The notes below the pieces were generated by a model. The model saw only the letters and a program-made list of their open reading frames with translations. It did not search any database and was not told the DNA's origin. The position numbers and the translations under genes were made by a program. Below, piece after piece: positions 41,512-51,683 of a stretch of 64,000 bases of DNA; positions within the stretch are counted from its first letter, which is position 1; every line of letters starts with the position of its first letter. The stretch comes from Mesorhizobium jarvisii (GTDB lineage Bacteria; Pseudomonadota; Alphaproteobacteria; Rhizobiales; Rhizobiaceae), in the NCBI RefSeq assembly GCF_003601985.1, contig NZ_QZXA01000019.1, forward strand, positions 1 to 64,000. The letters are read 5' to 3'.

Positions 41512-43947
41512 ATGAACGCATTCAGGCGAGCGGCCGGATTTGTTGTGATCCTGTTGACCGGGGCGGCGACGCTGGGGGCGTTGCATATCGATGCCCAGCG
41601 AAACTTCGCGCTGGCCAAGGAGCGCTATGTCGAGAACTCCCAGGCAGCTTCCAGAGCGACGGCCAAGACCGTCGAAGACGCCTTGCGGGCCGTCTACGAG
41701 AATGTGCGCACCCTGAGCTATCTGCCGAGCGTGCGCAACCTCGACCGGCATGGCACGAACCTTGGCGATGAGGGCCGCGCGACGATCCAGCAGATCTACA
41801 ACAACCTCGCCAACAACGTCTCCATTTCCGAGGTTTACTTCCTGCCGGTGGATTTCAGCCCGGACCGCTTCGATGCCGCGACCGGCAAGCTCGAGGAGCC
41901 GATCCTCCAGTTCGACCAGTTGATCGTGAACGCCAAGGCGAGATCCGATGCCGCCGGCAGCGACAAACAGGCGAAGCTGGACGAGAATGCACTGACCCGC
42001 CCGCCGGAGGAGATCGAGACCTACGAATACCATGAGCTGGCCAAACAGCTCGCCTGGCTGAAGACGAACTATCCGAATTCGAGCGCCATCGACGGGTTGA
42101 ACGTGCCGATCATCGGCACGAAGTAGATCATCACCTGCGACAACACCGATTTCATCCATACCGGCAATGACGCCGATCGCTCAGGCTTCATCCTTTCGGT
42201 CCCGGTCTTCGGCCAGGATGGCAGCCTGCGCGGCTCCGTCTCGGCGATCATGCTTACCTCGGCGCTGCGGAAACTGTTGCCGGGCAGCGACTATGTCATC
42301 GTCAATTCAGGCTACGGTTTTGAATCCGACCAGCACAGGATGTCGACGGCCCTGGCGGCGGATTCCCGTGCCTTCACGGCGGCCGACCCCAATCTGATCT
42401 ATTCCGAAGTCATTCCGCTCTCGCTCAACGATCCCAGGAGCGCATGGCGTCTTTGGGCCGGTTTCCCCAACAGCCGGTTCGACAACAACATGGACGTCCA
42501 GTCCGTAAGGGAATTCGAACTGGCCGGTTATGCGGCGGTCGCGTTGGTCACGCTGCTGGCGCTGGCATGCTGGTACGCTATCGGGCGCACGATGACGATG
42601 CAGGTCGAGGCCGCCGAGACCCTTGAGCGTCGGGTCGAGCAGCGCACCGCCCAGATCCAGCATCTGGCCACGCATGACATTCTCACCGGCCTGCCCAACC
42701 GAGGCCTCCTGGCCGACACGATGGACGAGGCATTGCGAAGCCTCAGGGACGACGAGAAGCTGGCCGTCCATTGCGTCGATCTCGACCGTTTCAAGCCGGT
42801 CAACGACACGCTCGGCCATCCGGTCGGCGATGAGCTTCTCGGCGCGGTGGCGAAGCGGTTGAAACACCATGCCGGCGAAACCGCCATGGTCGCCAGAATT
42901 GGCGGGGACGAGTTCGTCATCCTTCAGCTCCTGCTCGACGGCGACGACGAGGCCGGCGTGCTGGCAAGCCGTGTCATTCATGCCCTGTCCGACGAATTCT
43001 CCATCCAGGGCCACAAGATCAACATCGGCGGCAGCATCGGCATCGCCGTCTTCCCCGACGACGGACAAAGTTCGGAAACCCTTATCCGCAATGCCGACCT
43101 TGCCTTGTACAAGGCCAAGATGGAGGGGCGCGGGACCTGCAGGTCGTTCGAGCCGGGAATGGACGCAAGGCTGCAGGAGCGGCGCCAACTCGAGTCCGAA
43201 CTGGCGCTCGGCGTGAAGAAAGAACAGTTCGTCCTGCATTATCAACCGCTGCACGATGCAAAGACCTCGCAGCTCACCGGCTTCGAAGCGCTGGTAAGAT
43301 GGAACCATCCGCGCCTCGGCCTGCTGCCGCCGTCGGAGTTCATCCAATTGGCCGAGGAGACAGGCGCCATCGACGCGCTCGGCGAGTGGATCATGCGGCG
43401 TGCCTGCGCCGACGCCGTGAAATGGCCCCTCCCCGTCAAGGTCGCGGTCAATCTTTCGCCGGCCCAGTTCAAACAGCAGGGGCTGTCGCTTCAGGTTGCC
43501 GCGGCGCTCGCGGCTTCAGGCCTGCTGCCGTCACGGCTCGAACTGGAGATCACCGAGTCGGTGCTGTTGGCGAACAACGAAAACACGCTGAACACGCTGT
43601 ACAGTCTGCGCGACCTCGGCATCTCCATAGCCATGGACGATTTCGGCACCGGCTACTCCTCGCTGAGCTATCTCAGGTCGTTCCCGTTCAACCGCATCAA
43701 GATCGACCGCAGCTTCGTCAGCCTGATGTGCGAGAGCAGCGAAAGCCGGGCGATCGTCAAGGCCGTCGCCGAACTCGGCACCACGCTTGGCATGACGACG
43801 ACCGCCGAAGGCGTCGAGACAGAGGACCAGTACAGGCTGGTCAAGGAGAATGGCTGCACGGATGTCCAGGGCTGGTATTTTGGCCGCCCTATGCCGGTCT
43901 CCGAGCTTCATGCGCTATTCGACCAGCCGGAAGCCCTGACCGCGTAA
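41512..43947 (+). pseudogene. GGDEF-EAL c-di-GMP enzyme interrupted by an in-frame amber codon
   Basis: One reading frame runs from the ATG at 41512 to the TAA at 43945-43947, broken only by a TAG at 42124-42126. The first part has a membrane helix (FVVILLTGAATLGALHI) and a periplasmic dCache-like sensor; after the stop, ITCDNTDFIHTGNDADRSGF continues the same sensor, then a second helix (YAAVALVTLLALACWYAIG), GGDEF (motif GGDEF intact near 42901) and EAL (FEALVRWNHP; DDFGTGYSSLSYLRSF) domains. Repairing one base (TAG to TAC or TAT) restores a protein of about 811 residues. The 3' half can still start at the ATG at 42250, leaving active-site motifs but no sensor. Confidence 0.88.
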
Positions 43948-43986
43948 TCAGCCAGACGGCATGATGGCGAAAATCGGCAGCGGCCG

Positions 43987-45006
43987 CTACCTCCGCCAGG
44001 CCGCCAGATCGGTCAGGATCCGCGCCTTCAGCGCCGGATCGGCGTAGCTCGCCTGCACCGATGTCGCGGCGAGATGGCGGATGGTCTCGTCGTCCCAGCC
44101 GAAGGTCTCGGCGCAGGCGGCGTAGGAGGCTTCGAGCGTGGTGTCGAGCAGCGACGGGTCGTCGGTGTTGATCGAAACCGGGACGCCGGCCTTGCGTAAG
44201 GCATCGATCGGATGTTGCGCAAGCGAGGGGTAGACGCCGAGCGCCAGATTGGAGACCGGACAGATGCCCAGGGGGATCTGTTTGCGCGCCAGCAAGTCGA
44301 CGAGTTCCGGGTCCTCGATCGCCCGCACCCCATGGTCGATGCGGTCGGCGCCCAGCAATTCGATGGCGTCGCGAACCCCTTCCGGGCCGCTCGACTCGCC
44401 GGCATGAACGGTGCGCCGCAAACCCGCCGCGCCGGCCCGGCGAAACGCCTCGGCAAAGCGTGGGCCGGTACGGCCGGCGGCCGCTTCGTTGCCGTCGATC
44501 GACAGGCCGACGACACGCCTGTGCCTGATCCTGCTCAGCAACTCCACCAGCTCGAGTGATTCCGCCGCCGACTGGGTGCGAAGCAGGCTGACGCAAAGCC
44601 CGACCGGCGGGTGACGATCCTGTTCGGCGGCCGCGAAACCCGCATCGAACGCGTCGATCATCCCCGCAACGTCCTTGTGCCAGTGCGGCCAGTGCGTCGG
44701 GTTGACGATGGCGTCGGCGTAGCGCACGCCGCTCCGGCCCATGCGCTGCGCGAACTTGTAGGCCGTCGTGGCGAGTTGCTCGCGGGTACGAAAAGTCCCG
44801 CACAACCAGTCGAGCATTTCGAGGAAGCTCTTGAGGTCATGGGCTTCGAACAGCCTGTCGCGCGGCGCGCGCAGCGGAATGCCGGCTTGCTCGCAGTTCG
44901 CGATCACATCGTCGGCCTCGAAGCAGCCCTCGATGTGGATGTGACTTCGGCTTTCGGCAATCCGATGAAGTCGGTCAATGATGTCTCCCCTCTTGGCCGG
45001 AAGCAT
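43987..45006 (-). CDS. Adenosine deaminase family protein
   Basis: 339 residues from the ATG at 45006. TIM-barrel deaminase: zinc ligands HxH in SHIHIEGCFEAD, the catalytic Glu/His section RTVHAGESSGPEGVRDAIEL, DRIDHGVRAIEDPELVDLLA, the Asp pair NTDDPSLLDTTLEASY, and the conserved IPLGICPVSNLALGVYPSLA. Deaminates adenosine or a related purine (adenine deaminase is possible). Downstream of the SDR on the same strand with an 88-base gap, so possibly co-transcribed. Confidence 0.9.
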   Translation of the reverse strand: MLPAKRGDIIDRLHRIAESRSHIHIEGCFEADDVIANCEQAGIPLRAPRDRLFEAHDLKSFLEMLDWLCGTFRTREQLATTAYKFAQRMGRSGVRYADAIVNPTHWPHWHKDVAGMIDAFDAGFAAAEQDRHPPVGLCVSLLRTQSAAESLELVELLSRIRHRRVVGLSIDGNEAAAGRTGPRFAEAFRRAGAAGLRRTVHAGESSGPEGVRDAIELLGADRIDHGVRAIEDPELVDLLARKQIPLGICPVSNLALGVYPSLAQHPIDALRKAGVPVSINTDDPSLLDTTLEASYAACAETFGWDDETIRHLAATSVQASYADPALKARILTDLAAWRR

Positions 45007-45094
45007 CAAACCATGAAACGGCTGGTACCGATTTATTTCAAGAAATGATTGAAAGAATTGCGCATGGGCCGCGAGAGTGGCGAGCTCCGAAGCT

Positions 45095-45799
45095 TCACAG
45101 CGCCCGGATAACACCCCCATCCACGCGGATATTCTGGCCGGTGATATAGCCCGCCCCTTCCGAAGCCAGGAACGCAATCGTCGCGGCGACCTCCTCTGAT
45201 GTGCCGTAGCGCTGCATCGGAACGTTGTCGCGGCGCTCTTCGACGGTCGGCAGGCTGTCGATCCAGCCCGGCAGCACATTGTTCATGCGCACATTGTCCG
45301 GTGCGTAAGTGTTGGCGAAGATCTTGGTGTAGGCGGTCACTCCGGCGCGGAACACGGCGGACGTCGGGAACATCGCGTTCGGCTCGGCCACCCAGGCAGT
45401 CGAGATGTTGATGATGGCGCCGCCCTTCTGCTTGATCATGTGCGGCGCCATGATGCGTACCGGCCGGATGACGTTCATCAGATAGACATCCATGCCGGTG
45501 CGCCACTGCTCGTCCGTGATCTCCAGGATCGGCGCGCGCGGCCCATGGCCGCCGCTGTTGACCAGCACGTCGATGCGGCCAAAGCGCTCCAGCGTCAGGT
45601 CGGCGAGGCGCTGCAAATCGTCATTCGACTGGTTGGAGCCGGTGACGCCGAGCCCGCCCAACTCCTTGGCCAGGGCCTCGCCCTTGCCCGAGGAGGAGAG
45701 AATGGCGATCTTGAACCCATCCGCCGCCAGGCGCTTGGCCGCCGCCGCCCCCATGCCGCTGCCACCGGCCACGACAACAGCCACTTTTTCTACACTCAT
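45095..45799 (-). CDS. SDR-family protein lacking the catalytic Tyr and Lys
   Basis: 234 residues from the ATG at 45799. Rossmann fold with the cofactor motif VVAGGSGMGAAAAKRLAADG and NSGGHGPRAPILEITDEQWR. The catalytic YxxxK is replaced: the aligned stretch is SAVFRAGVTAYTKIFA, giving Ser for Tyr and Arg for Lys. The rest (NNVLPGWIDSLPT, YITGQNIRVDGG) is intact. Either a non-catalytic nucleotide-binding protein or an SDR of the rarer class with altered chemistry. Divergent from a LysR gene that is itself frameshifted. Confidence 0.88.
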   Translation of the reverse strand: MSVEKVAVVVAGGSGMGAAAAKRLAADGFKIAILSSSGKGEALAKELGGLGVTGSNQSNDDLQRLADLTLERFGRIDVLVNSGGHGPRAPILEITDEQWRTGMDVYLMNVIRPVRIMAPHMIKQKGGAIINISTAWVAEPNAMFPTSAVFRAGVTAYTKIFANTYAPDNVRMNNVLPGWIDSLPTVEERRDNVPMQRYGTSEEVAATIAFLASEGAGYITGQNIRVDGGVIRAL

Positions 45800-45926
45800 C
45801 GGATTTTCCTCTCAGGGTTGGCAGGCACCGCAACCGGTGTTTTCGGTATTTGGACGGTGATATAACTGGTTTTATCACCCGGTTCGAACCAGAATGCCTG
45901 AAATCAACCAGTAGAAAAACTCCTGC

Positions 45927-46825
45927 ATGCCCGAAGCCTTCCTCAGCCTGCCGCCATTGAATGCGCTGCGCGCCTTCGAGGCCTCGGCGCGCCATCTCAA
46001 CTTCCGCATCGCCGCCGAGGAGTTGAACGTCACGCAAGGTGCGGTAGCCCGCACATTCGCGGCCTGGAGACCCATCTCGGCGCGAAACTGTTCGAGCGGC
46101 TGCCGCGCGGCCTGGCGCTGACCGATCAGGGCCGCGCCTATGTGCCCAACATCCGCCGCGCCTTCGACCTGATCTCGGAGGCAACCCAGCTGTTGCGCCC
46201 CGAACCGGCACGTCTGACGATCAGCGTGACGCCGAGTTTCGCCACCAAATGGTTGATCCCCAGGCTGCAGGATTTCATGGCCGACAATCCGCTGGTCGAC
46301 CTGCGCGTGCTAGCCAGCGAGAGCGTGTCGAGCTTCCAGGCCGACGGCGTCGACGTCGCGGTGCGGCAAGGCCGCCCGCCCTTCGGCGCCGGCCTGATCG
46401 TCGACCTGTTGTTTCCCCAGCAGATCATCGCAATCTGCAGCCCGGCCCTGCTGCCTATCGGGACCGCCGAAATCCCGGCGGCCGAAATCCAGCATCACGT
46501 GCTGCTGCACGACGCGCACAATCTGTGGCCGGAATTCATGGAAAAGGCGGTCGGCCTGAAGATGACGGCCGAGCTCAAGCGCATGCGCTTCAACCAGACC
46601 AGCCTCGCCATCGACGCGGCCATCGCCGGCCAGGGCATAGCGCTGGCCAGCCGCTTCCTCGTCGCAGCCGATCTCGCCGCCGGCCGCCTGGTCCAGCCGG
46701 TCAGCGGCGAAATGCGCGGCACGCAGGATTTTTATGTCGTCATGCCGAGAAAGCAGCGCCATCCCGAACCGACACAGGCCGTGCGGCAATGGCTGCTGGA
46801 TGCGGGGGAACGGCCGCCGGTCTAG
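45927..46825 (+). pseudogene. LysR-type regulator with a one-base frameshift
   Basis: From the ATG at 45927: LNALRAFEASARHLNFRIAA and EELNVTQGAVAR, the helix-turn-helix of a GcvA-like LysR protein. The frame then turns to nonsense; the continuation HLGAKLFERLPRGLALTDQG, RAYVPNIRRAFDLISE and the full effector domain follow in another frame to 46825. One base is missing near 46048-46051. Restored, it is a normal ~299-residue regulator, divergent from the SDR gene it probably controls. Confidence 0.87.
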
Positions 46826-47012
46826 GGCGTGTACTCATTAAGCGGCTTGCCGACTTATGTCCGCTCACCCCCAAGCTGCGGAAGAGCGGACGTTGCCCGA
46901 GGTCGCGGAAGGGTCATCAGCAGAAGTTCCTCGACACGTTTGATGGAGAGCCCTTTCGTGCTATTGGAACGCACCAGCTCTTCGCTTCCATTCAGTCCGG
47001 GGCGGAACATCT

Positions 47013-47522
47013 TTGACGCGCGTTGCTCGAGTCGATTTGCCGCAACATTCCGCGCTTAGGCCGCTCTACGCCGAGGCAGGCTTCGCTGACGCATTCGCGA
47101 TCGATCTGCCAAGCAATGCGACCGGCGACGCCGAGCGCCTCGCCGCCCATATGCTTATGGGTCAGGCGCGGTGGGTCGGCTGGCTAATAGCTCTAAGGGA
47201 CACTTTGGTTGCGGGGTTTGGTCTCAAGACATCGTCTGCGTTGCGCGATGACGTTGCGACCGACAGGATCGATTTCTTTCGGGTCTACGATCGGCGGCGT
47301 CACGAGATTATTCTTGGCGAGGACGATCGCCATCTCGACTTCCGTTTGTCCGTTTTGGTTGAAGAGTCCGCTTTGCGCCGTCGACTTGTCGCAACAACGG
47401 TCGTGACCTTCAATCATTTGGGAGGGCGGGCCTATATCGCGGGAATTGCGCCTTTCCATCGCCTGATCGTAAAATCGTCTTTGCGTCGAGCCGAGCGATC
47501 GGGCTGGCCATCTGAGCTGTGA
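47013..47522 (+). CDS. DUF2867 family protein
   Basis: 169 residues; TTG start at 47013 behind GGGGCGG. DUF2867-like sequence: ALRPLYAEAGFADAFAIDLP, GQARWVGWLIALRDTLVAGF, IILGEDDRHLDFRLSVLVEE, ending in a conserved FHRLIVKSSLRRAERSG. Soluble; the family is uncharacterised and often linked to nucleoside-diphosphate-sugar enzymes. The 187 bases upstream hold nothing recognisable. Confidence 0.75.
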   Translation: MTRVARVDLPQHSALRPLYAEAGFADAFAIDLPSNATGDAERLAAHMLMGQARWVGWLIALRDTLVAGFGLKTSSALRDDVATDRIDFFRVYDRRRHEIILGEDDRHLDFRLSVLVEESALRRRLVATTVVTFNHLGGRAYIAGIAPFHRLIVKSSLRRAERSGWPSEL

Positions 47523-47613
47523 GGTCGCGCGCCGCCGGCTGGACCAAATTCGGTACGTCTGCTTTCGGGCGTATAGCGTCCAGGCTACGGCTCGGCGCTA
47601 GCGAGTCCGCGTC

Positions 47614-48075
47614 CTAGATCGGCAGCAGCGCGTCCGGCTTCACATTGGCGATCGAGGCGTAGGTATGCGTCTCCCTGACGCCGGGCAGCGGCAGGATCAC
47701 CCGCTGCAGGAAATCCTGGAACATCGCCATATCGGCGATGCGCGCCTTGACCAGATAGTCGAAGCCGCCGACCACCATGTGGCATTCGATGATCTCGGGC
47801 GCCCGCACAACCGCCTCGGCGAAGCGGTCGAAGACATGCGGCGCCGTATGATCGAGCCGCACCTCGATGAAGACGAGTTGTGCCTGCCCGATCCGGGCCG
47901 GGTCGAGAACGGCCCGCACCGCCCGGATGAAGCCTTCGGCGAACAGCCGCTTGATGCGTTGCGCCGCCCCGGTCGGCGACAGGCCGACGCGGCGGGCCAG
48001 ATCGAGCGTCGTGCGACGGCCATCCTCCTGCAGCAAGCGCAACAGCGAGCGGTCGATACGGTCGAGATCGTCCAT
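47614..48075 (-). CDS. Lrp/AsnC family regulator
   Basis: 153 residues from the ATG at 48075. Winged helix LDRIDRSLLRLLQEDGRRTT, LDLARRVGLSPTGAAQRIKR and RAM domain (VIECHMVVGGFDYLVKARIA, DMAMFQDFLQRVILPLPGVR). Divergent from the ornithine cyclodeaminase gene 131 bases away, which is the likely target. Probably binds an amino acid effector. Confidence 0.93.
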   Translation of the reverse strand: MDDLDRIDRSLLRLLQEDGRRTTLDLARRVGLSPTGAAQRIKRLFAEGFIRAVRAVLDPARIGQAQLVFIEVRLDHTAPHVFDRFAEAVVRAPEIIECHMVVGGFDYLVKARIADMAMFQDFLQRVILPLPGVRETHTYASIANVKPDALLPI

Positions 48076-48206
48076 TTTTTGAATTCACACTTTCCAGCCA
48101 CGGATAGCGCGATTATCACGCAAAAATCGCGAAAACAGCATATTTCATCACGCTGTCGAGTGGCAATACCGTTGGCGGGCAACGCAACCCGACCAAGGTA
48201 AATCCC

Positions 48207-49202
48207 ATGACATCGACCATACGAACCACCCGCAGTGCCCAGACCAAGGGCGACACAGCTGTGCTCATCCTGAGCGAAGGCGAGGTGAAAACATGCATCG
48301 ACCTGCGCCGGCTTCTCGATGCGTTGGCGGAGGGCTTCAAGGCATTGTCCCGCGGCGAGATCGTCAATCCGGCGCGGCCACAGCTCGACATTCCGCAAGC
48401 CGGCTATTCGCTGGCGATGCCGGCCTGGATGGCGGGCATGCATCTGACGGTGAAGATCGTCAACGTCTTCGAAGGCAACATCGCCCGCGCGATCCCCAGC
48501 CATCTCGCCACCATCCACCTGTTCGACCCGCAAACGGGCATGCCGGTCTGCGTCATGGACGGCACCTATATCACCGCCGTGCGCACCTCCGGCTCGGCCG
48601 TGCTCTCGGTGCGGGAACTGGCCCGCCGCGACGCCAGGGTGGCAACGGTGGTCGGCGCCGGCGTGCAGGCCGGCCAGCACTTGCACCTTTTGCCGCTGGT
48701 GCGGGACTTCACCGAAATCCGCGTTGCCTCGAAGGAGTTCGCGGACGCGCAGGCACTGGCAGCGCTGCATCCGGGCGTCGTCGCCGTCAGCGATCTGGAG
48801 GCCGCGGTGCGCTCGTCGGATGTCGTGTGCCTGGCCACGCATTCCTACCAGCCGGTGATCGCCACCGAATGGCTGCGGCCCGGCACGCATGTCTCGTCGG
48901 TGGGCGTCGCCCCGCCCGGCGGCGAACTGCCGATCGAGCTTGTCGGCCGGGCCAGCCTGTTCGTCGAGACCAGGGACGCCTTCGCCCCTACCCCGGTCGG
49001 CTCTTGCGAACTCGATGGCATCGATCCGCAAACCGGAACCGAGCTTGGCGAGATGCTGCTTGGGCTGCGGCCGGGAAGGACCAGCGCCGACCAGATCACC
49101 GTCTACAAGGCCATGGGTGTTGCCATGGAGGACCTGGTGGCGGCCGACCTTGCTTATCGCGAGGCGGTTCGTCGAGGATTAGGGCGGGCTGTGGCCTTGT
49201 AG
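48207..49202 (+). CDS. Ornithine cyclodeaminase/mu-crystallin family protein
   Basis: 331 residues from the ATG at 48207. Family features: LILSEGEVKTCIDLRRLLDA, KIVNVFEGNIARAIPSHLAT, the Rossmann motif VVGAGVQAGQHLHLLPLV, and ASLFVETRDAF. These NAD(P)-dependent enzymes deaminate ornithine to proline or reduce cyclic imines and ketimines. With the Lrp regulator upstream and a FAD amino acid oxidase downstream, a role in amino acid or opine breakdown is plausible. Confidence 0.9.
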   Translation: MTSTIRTTRSAQTKGDTAVLILSEGEVKTCIDLRRLLDALAEGFKALSRGEIVNPARPQLDIPQAGYSLAMPAWMAGMHLTVKIVNVFEGNIARAIPSHLATIHLFDPQTGMPVCVMDGTYITAVRTSGSAVLSVRELARRDARVATVVGAGVQAGQHLHLLPLVRDFTEIRVASKEFADAQALAALHPGVVAVSDLEAAVRSSDVVCLATHSYQPVIATEWLRPGTHVSSVGVAPPGGELPIELVGRASLFVETRDAFAPTPVGSCELDGIDPQTGTELGEMLLGLRPGRTSADQITVYKAMGVAMEDLVAADLAYREAVRRGLGRAVAL

Positions 49203-49349
49203 TGGACGTTGCCGATCAGCGGAGCCAGCGCTGCCCTCACTGCCCTGCCGGCCATTTCTCCCCTTGGAACGGGAAGAAATGGCTGCGCAAACGACCGAGG
49301 GAAGGTCGCGCCGTTTGACTGGATACGAAATCATTTTTACGACTGCTGG

Positions 49350-50483
49350 ATGCAGTCGAATCCTCCCCAAAAAATCGTCGTCATCGGTGGTGGCATTGCC
49401 GGCCTGTCGCTTGCGGCGGCCTTGCGGGATTGGGCTGACGTCACCGTCCTTGAGCGCGAGCCACATCTTGGCTATCACGCCAGCGGCCGCTCCGCCGCTT
49501 TGTTCACCGAGACCTACGGCAACCGGCTGGTGCGCGCGCTGACGCTCGCCAGCCGGCAGGCAATCGTCGAAGGCGGCTTCATCGCCCATCGGCGCGGCGC
49601 GCTGCATGTCGGCTGGAAAGGCGACGGCGCCGCGATCGACAAGCTGGCCGATGAATTGCAGGCGCTGGTACCCAGCGTGCGCCGCCTGTCGTCGGCCGAA
49701 CTCCACGCGCTGGTTCCCGCCATTGCCGCTGAAGCCACTTGCGGCGGCGCCTATGAGCCGGACGCCGTGGATATCGACACCGGCAAGATGCTGGCGGCCT
49801 GCGCCTCGGCGCTGAAGGCCGGCGGCGGCACAATCCGCACCAGCGAGGAGGTGCGCGCCATTTCGCAAGACGGCGGCGGCCTGCGCGTGGAAACGAGCGC
49901 CGGTGTCTATCCAGCCGACATCGTCGTCAACGCCGCCGGCGCCTGGGTCGATGTCGTCGCTGGCCTGGCGGGGCTTTCCGGCCTCGGCTTCCAGCCCAAG
50001 CGACGCACCGCCTTCCTGTTCGATCCGCCCGCCGGCACCGACATCGCCAGTTGGCCGCTGGTGGTCGACTTGCACGAACAATTCTACTTCAAGCCCGACG
50101 CCGGCAGGCTGATCGGCTCGCTCGCCGACGAGACCGATTCCGAGCCTTGCGACGCCTGGCCGGAAGATATCGATGTCGCCATCGCCGTCGACCGCATCGA
50201 GCAGGCGACGACGATGCGCATCGGCCGTCCGTCGACGCCATGGGCGGGCCTGCGCACCTTCGCGCCGGACCGCACGCCGGTCGCCGGCTTCGACCCGCGC
50301 CTGCCCGGCTTCTTCTGGCTCGGCGGCCAGGGCGGCTATGGTTTCCAGGTGTCGCTGACCTTGGCCAGGCTGAGCGCGGCGCTGATGCGCGGCGAGCCCC
50401 TGCCGGAGGATGTCACGGCACTCGGCGTCACCGCCGCGGCGCTGGCGCCCGACCGCTTCCTGGTTTCGGCGACGGCGCCATGA
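49350..50483 (+). CDS. FAD-dependent DAO-family oxidoreductase
   Basis: 377 residues from the ATG at 49350. FAD-binding motif KIVVIGGGIAGLSLAAALRD, then YHASGRSAALFTETYGNRLV and the C-terminal FAD/substrate stretch FWLGGQGGYGFQVSLTLAR. DAO-type enzymes oxidise D-amino acids, sarcosine or related amines. The 147 bases before it, after the cyclodeaminase stop, are non-coding. Its TGA overlaps the next gene's ATG, so the two are coupled. Confidence 0.9.
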   Translation: MQSNPPQKIVVIGGGIAGLSLAAALRDWADVTVLEREPHLGYHASGRSAALFTETYGNRLVRALTLASRQAIVEGGFIAHRRGALHVGWKGDGAAIDKLADELQALVPSVRRLSSAELHALVPAIAAEATCGGAYEPDAVDIDTGKMLAACASALKAGGGTIRTSEEVRAISQDGGGLRVETSAGVYPADIVVNAAGAWVDVVAGLAGLSGLGFQPKRRTAFLFDPPAGTDIASWPLVVDLHEQFYFKPDAGRLIGSLADETDSEPCDAWPEDIDVAIAVDRIEQATTMRIGRPSTPWAGLRTFAPDRTPVAGFDPRLPGFFWLGGQGGYGFQVSLTLARLSAALMRGEPLPEDVTALGVTAAALAPDRFLVSATAP

Positions 50484-51163
50484 AGCCCACACTGCCGCTG
50501 CTGCTGAGCCTCAATGGCGGCTATGTCGACACGGCCGGCTTCCTGGCGCTGCAGGGCCTGTTCACCGCGCATGTGACGGGGAATTTCGTCACCCTCGGCG
50601 CTTCCCTTGTGCTCGGCATTTCGGGCGTTCTGGCAAAGCTGCTGGCGCTGCCGGTGTTCTGCATCGTCGTCATCCTGACCCGGCTGGCCGGCGAGCATTT
50701 TCGCCGGCGCGGACATCAGGCGCTCGGGGTCCTGTTAGGAACCAAACTGGCGCTGCTTGTCATCGGCGCCGCGTTGGCGATCCGCTTTGGCCCCTTTGCC
50801 AGCGGCGACAGCGCGGCCGCCATCGTAACCGGCATGGTGCTGGTCGCCGCCATGGCGATCCAGAACGCGGTGCACCGGGTCCACCTGGCGGCCGCCCCGC
50901 CCTCGACGCTGATGACCGGCACCACCACCCAGATCATGATCGATCTCGCCGACCTCATCGGCGGCACGGCCCCGGAGGCTCGCCCGGCACTCATTGCCCG
51001 CCTGCGGCGCATGGCGGCGGCGGTCGCCGTCTTCGCCGCCGGCTGCGCGGCCGCCGCCCTCGGCTATGCCTACGCCAATGTCTGGTGTTTTATCGTTCCG
51101 CCGGTGATCGCACTGCTCGCCCTGATGCTGCGGCTTTCCGCGCCGGACGAGGAAGCCAACTAG
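50480..51163 (+). CDS. DUF1275 (YoaK) membrane protein
   Basis: 227 residues; start overlaps the DAO stop (ATGA). Six hydrophobic helices, DUF1275 marks GGYVDTAGFLALQGLFTAHV TGNFV and PSTLMTGTTTQIMIDLADLI. Family of proposed transporters of unknown substrate, often beside oxidoreductases. Co-expression with the oxidase suggests transport of its substrate or product. Confidence 0.9.
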   Translation: MKPTLPLLLSLNGGYVDTAGFLALQGLFTAHVTGNFVTLGASLVLGISGVLAKLLALPVFCIVVILTRLAGEHFRRRGHQALGVLLGTKLALLVIGAALAIRFGPFASGDSAAAIVTGMVLVAAMAIQNAVHRVHLAAAPPSTLMTGTTTQIMIDLADLIGGTAPEARPALIARLRRMAAAVAVFAAGCAAAALGYAYANVWCFIVPPVIALLALMLRLSAPDEEAN

Positions 51164-51166
51164 CCC

Positions 51167-51631
51167 TCACCCTTCCTCCGTCCAGATCAGGCGCAGCAGG
51201 CGCAGCAGCGTCGCCCGCTCCTTCTTCGTCAGCCTTTGCAGGAACCTGTCCTCGTGCCGGCGAACCTGTCGCCGCCAGCCAGGCATGGCCTGTCTGGCCG
51301 CCGGCGTCAGGGTCAGCATCCGCACGCGCCTGTCCTCGGCATGGTCGTCGCGCTCGACCAGCCCGCGCTCTTCCAGTTCGGCGAGCAGCGGTGCCATGTT
51401 GGCACTCTTCATGCCGAGAAGACGGCACAGTTCCGCGGCGCGGATGCCAGGCCGCTCATCGATCAGCGCCAGCATGCCATAGGTGACCGGGCGCAGGCCC
51501 GCTTCGGTCAGTTCGACCGCGAAATCATTGAGCGCGAAAGCCGAGGCACGCTTGAGATTGTAGCCGACCTGCGCATCGAGCGCGTCGTCGGACATCATTT
51601 CTGGCCCGGTGTGAGGCTGGGTTTCGTCCAT
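51167..51631 (-). CDS. MarR-family regulator of the hydroxycinnamate operon
   Basis: 154 residues from the ATG at 51631. MarR winged helix: VGYNLKRASAFALNDFAVEL, LAELEERGLVERDDHAEDRR, VRMLTLTPAARQAMPGWRRQ. Divergent from the HCHL and CoA-ligase genes, the arrangement of CouR/FerR-type repressors that release DNA on binding hydroxycinnamoyl-CoA. Likely operator sites lie at 51684-51718. Confidence 0.9.
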   Translation of the reverse strand: MDETQPHTGPEMMSDDALDAQVGYNLKRASAFALNDFAVELTEAGLRPVTYGMLALIDERPGIRAAELCRLLGMKSANMAPLLAELEERGLVERDDHAEDRRVRMLTLTPAARQAMPGWRRQVRRHEDRFLQRLTKKERATLLRLLRLIWTEEG

Positions 51632-51683
51632 GCCAACCGATCGCCGCGATGCCGGCTCTTGTCAAGCGAAAAAGACTATGCGA

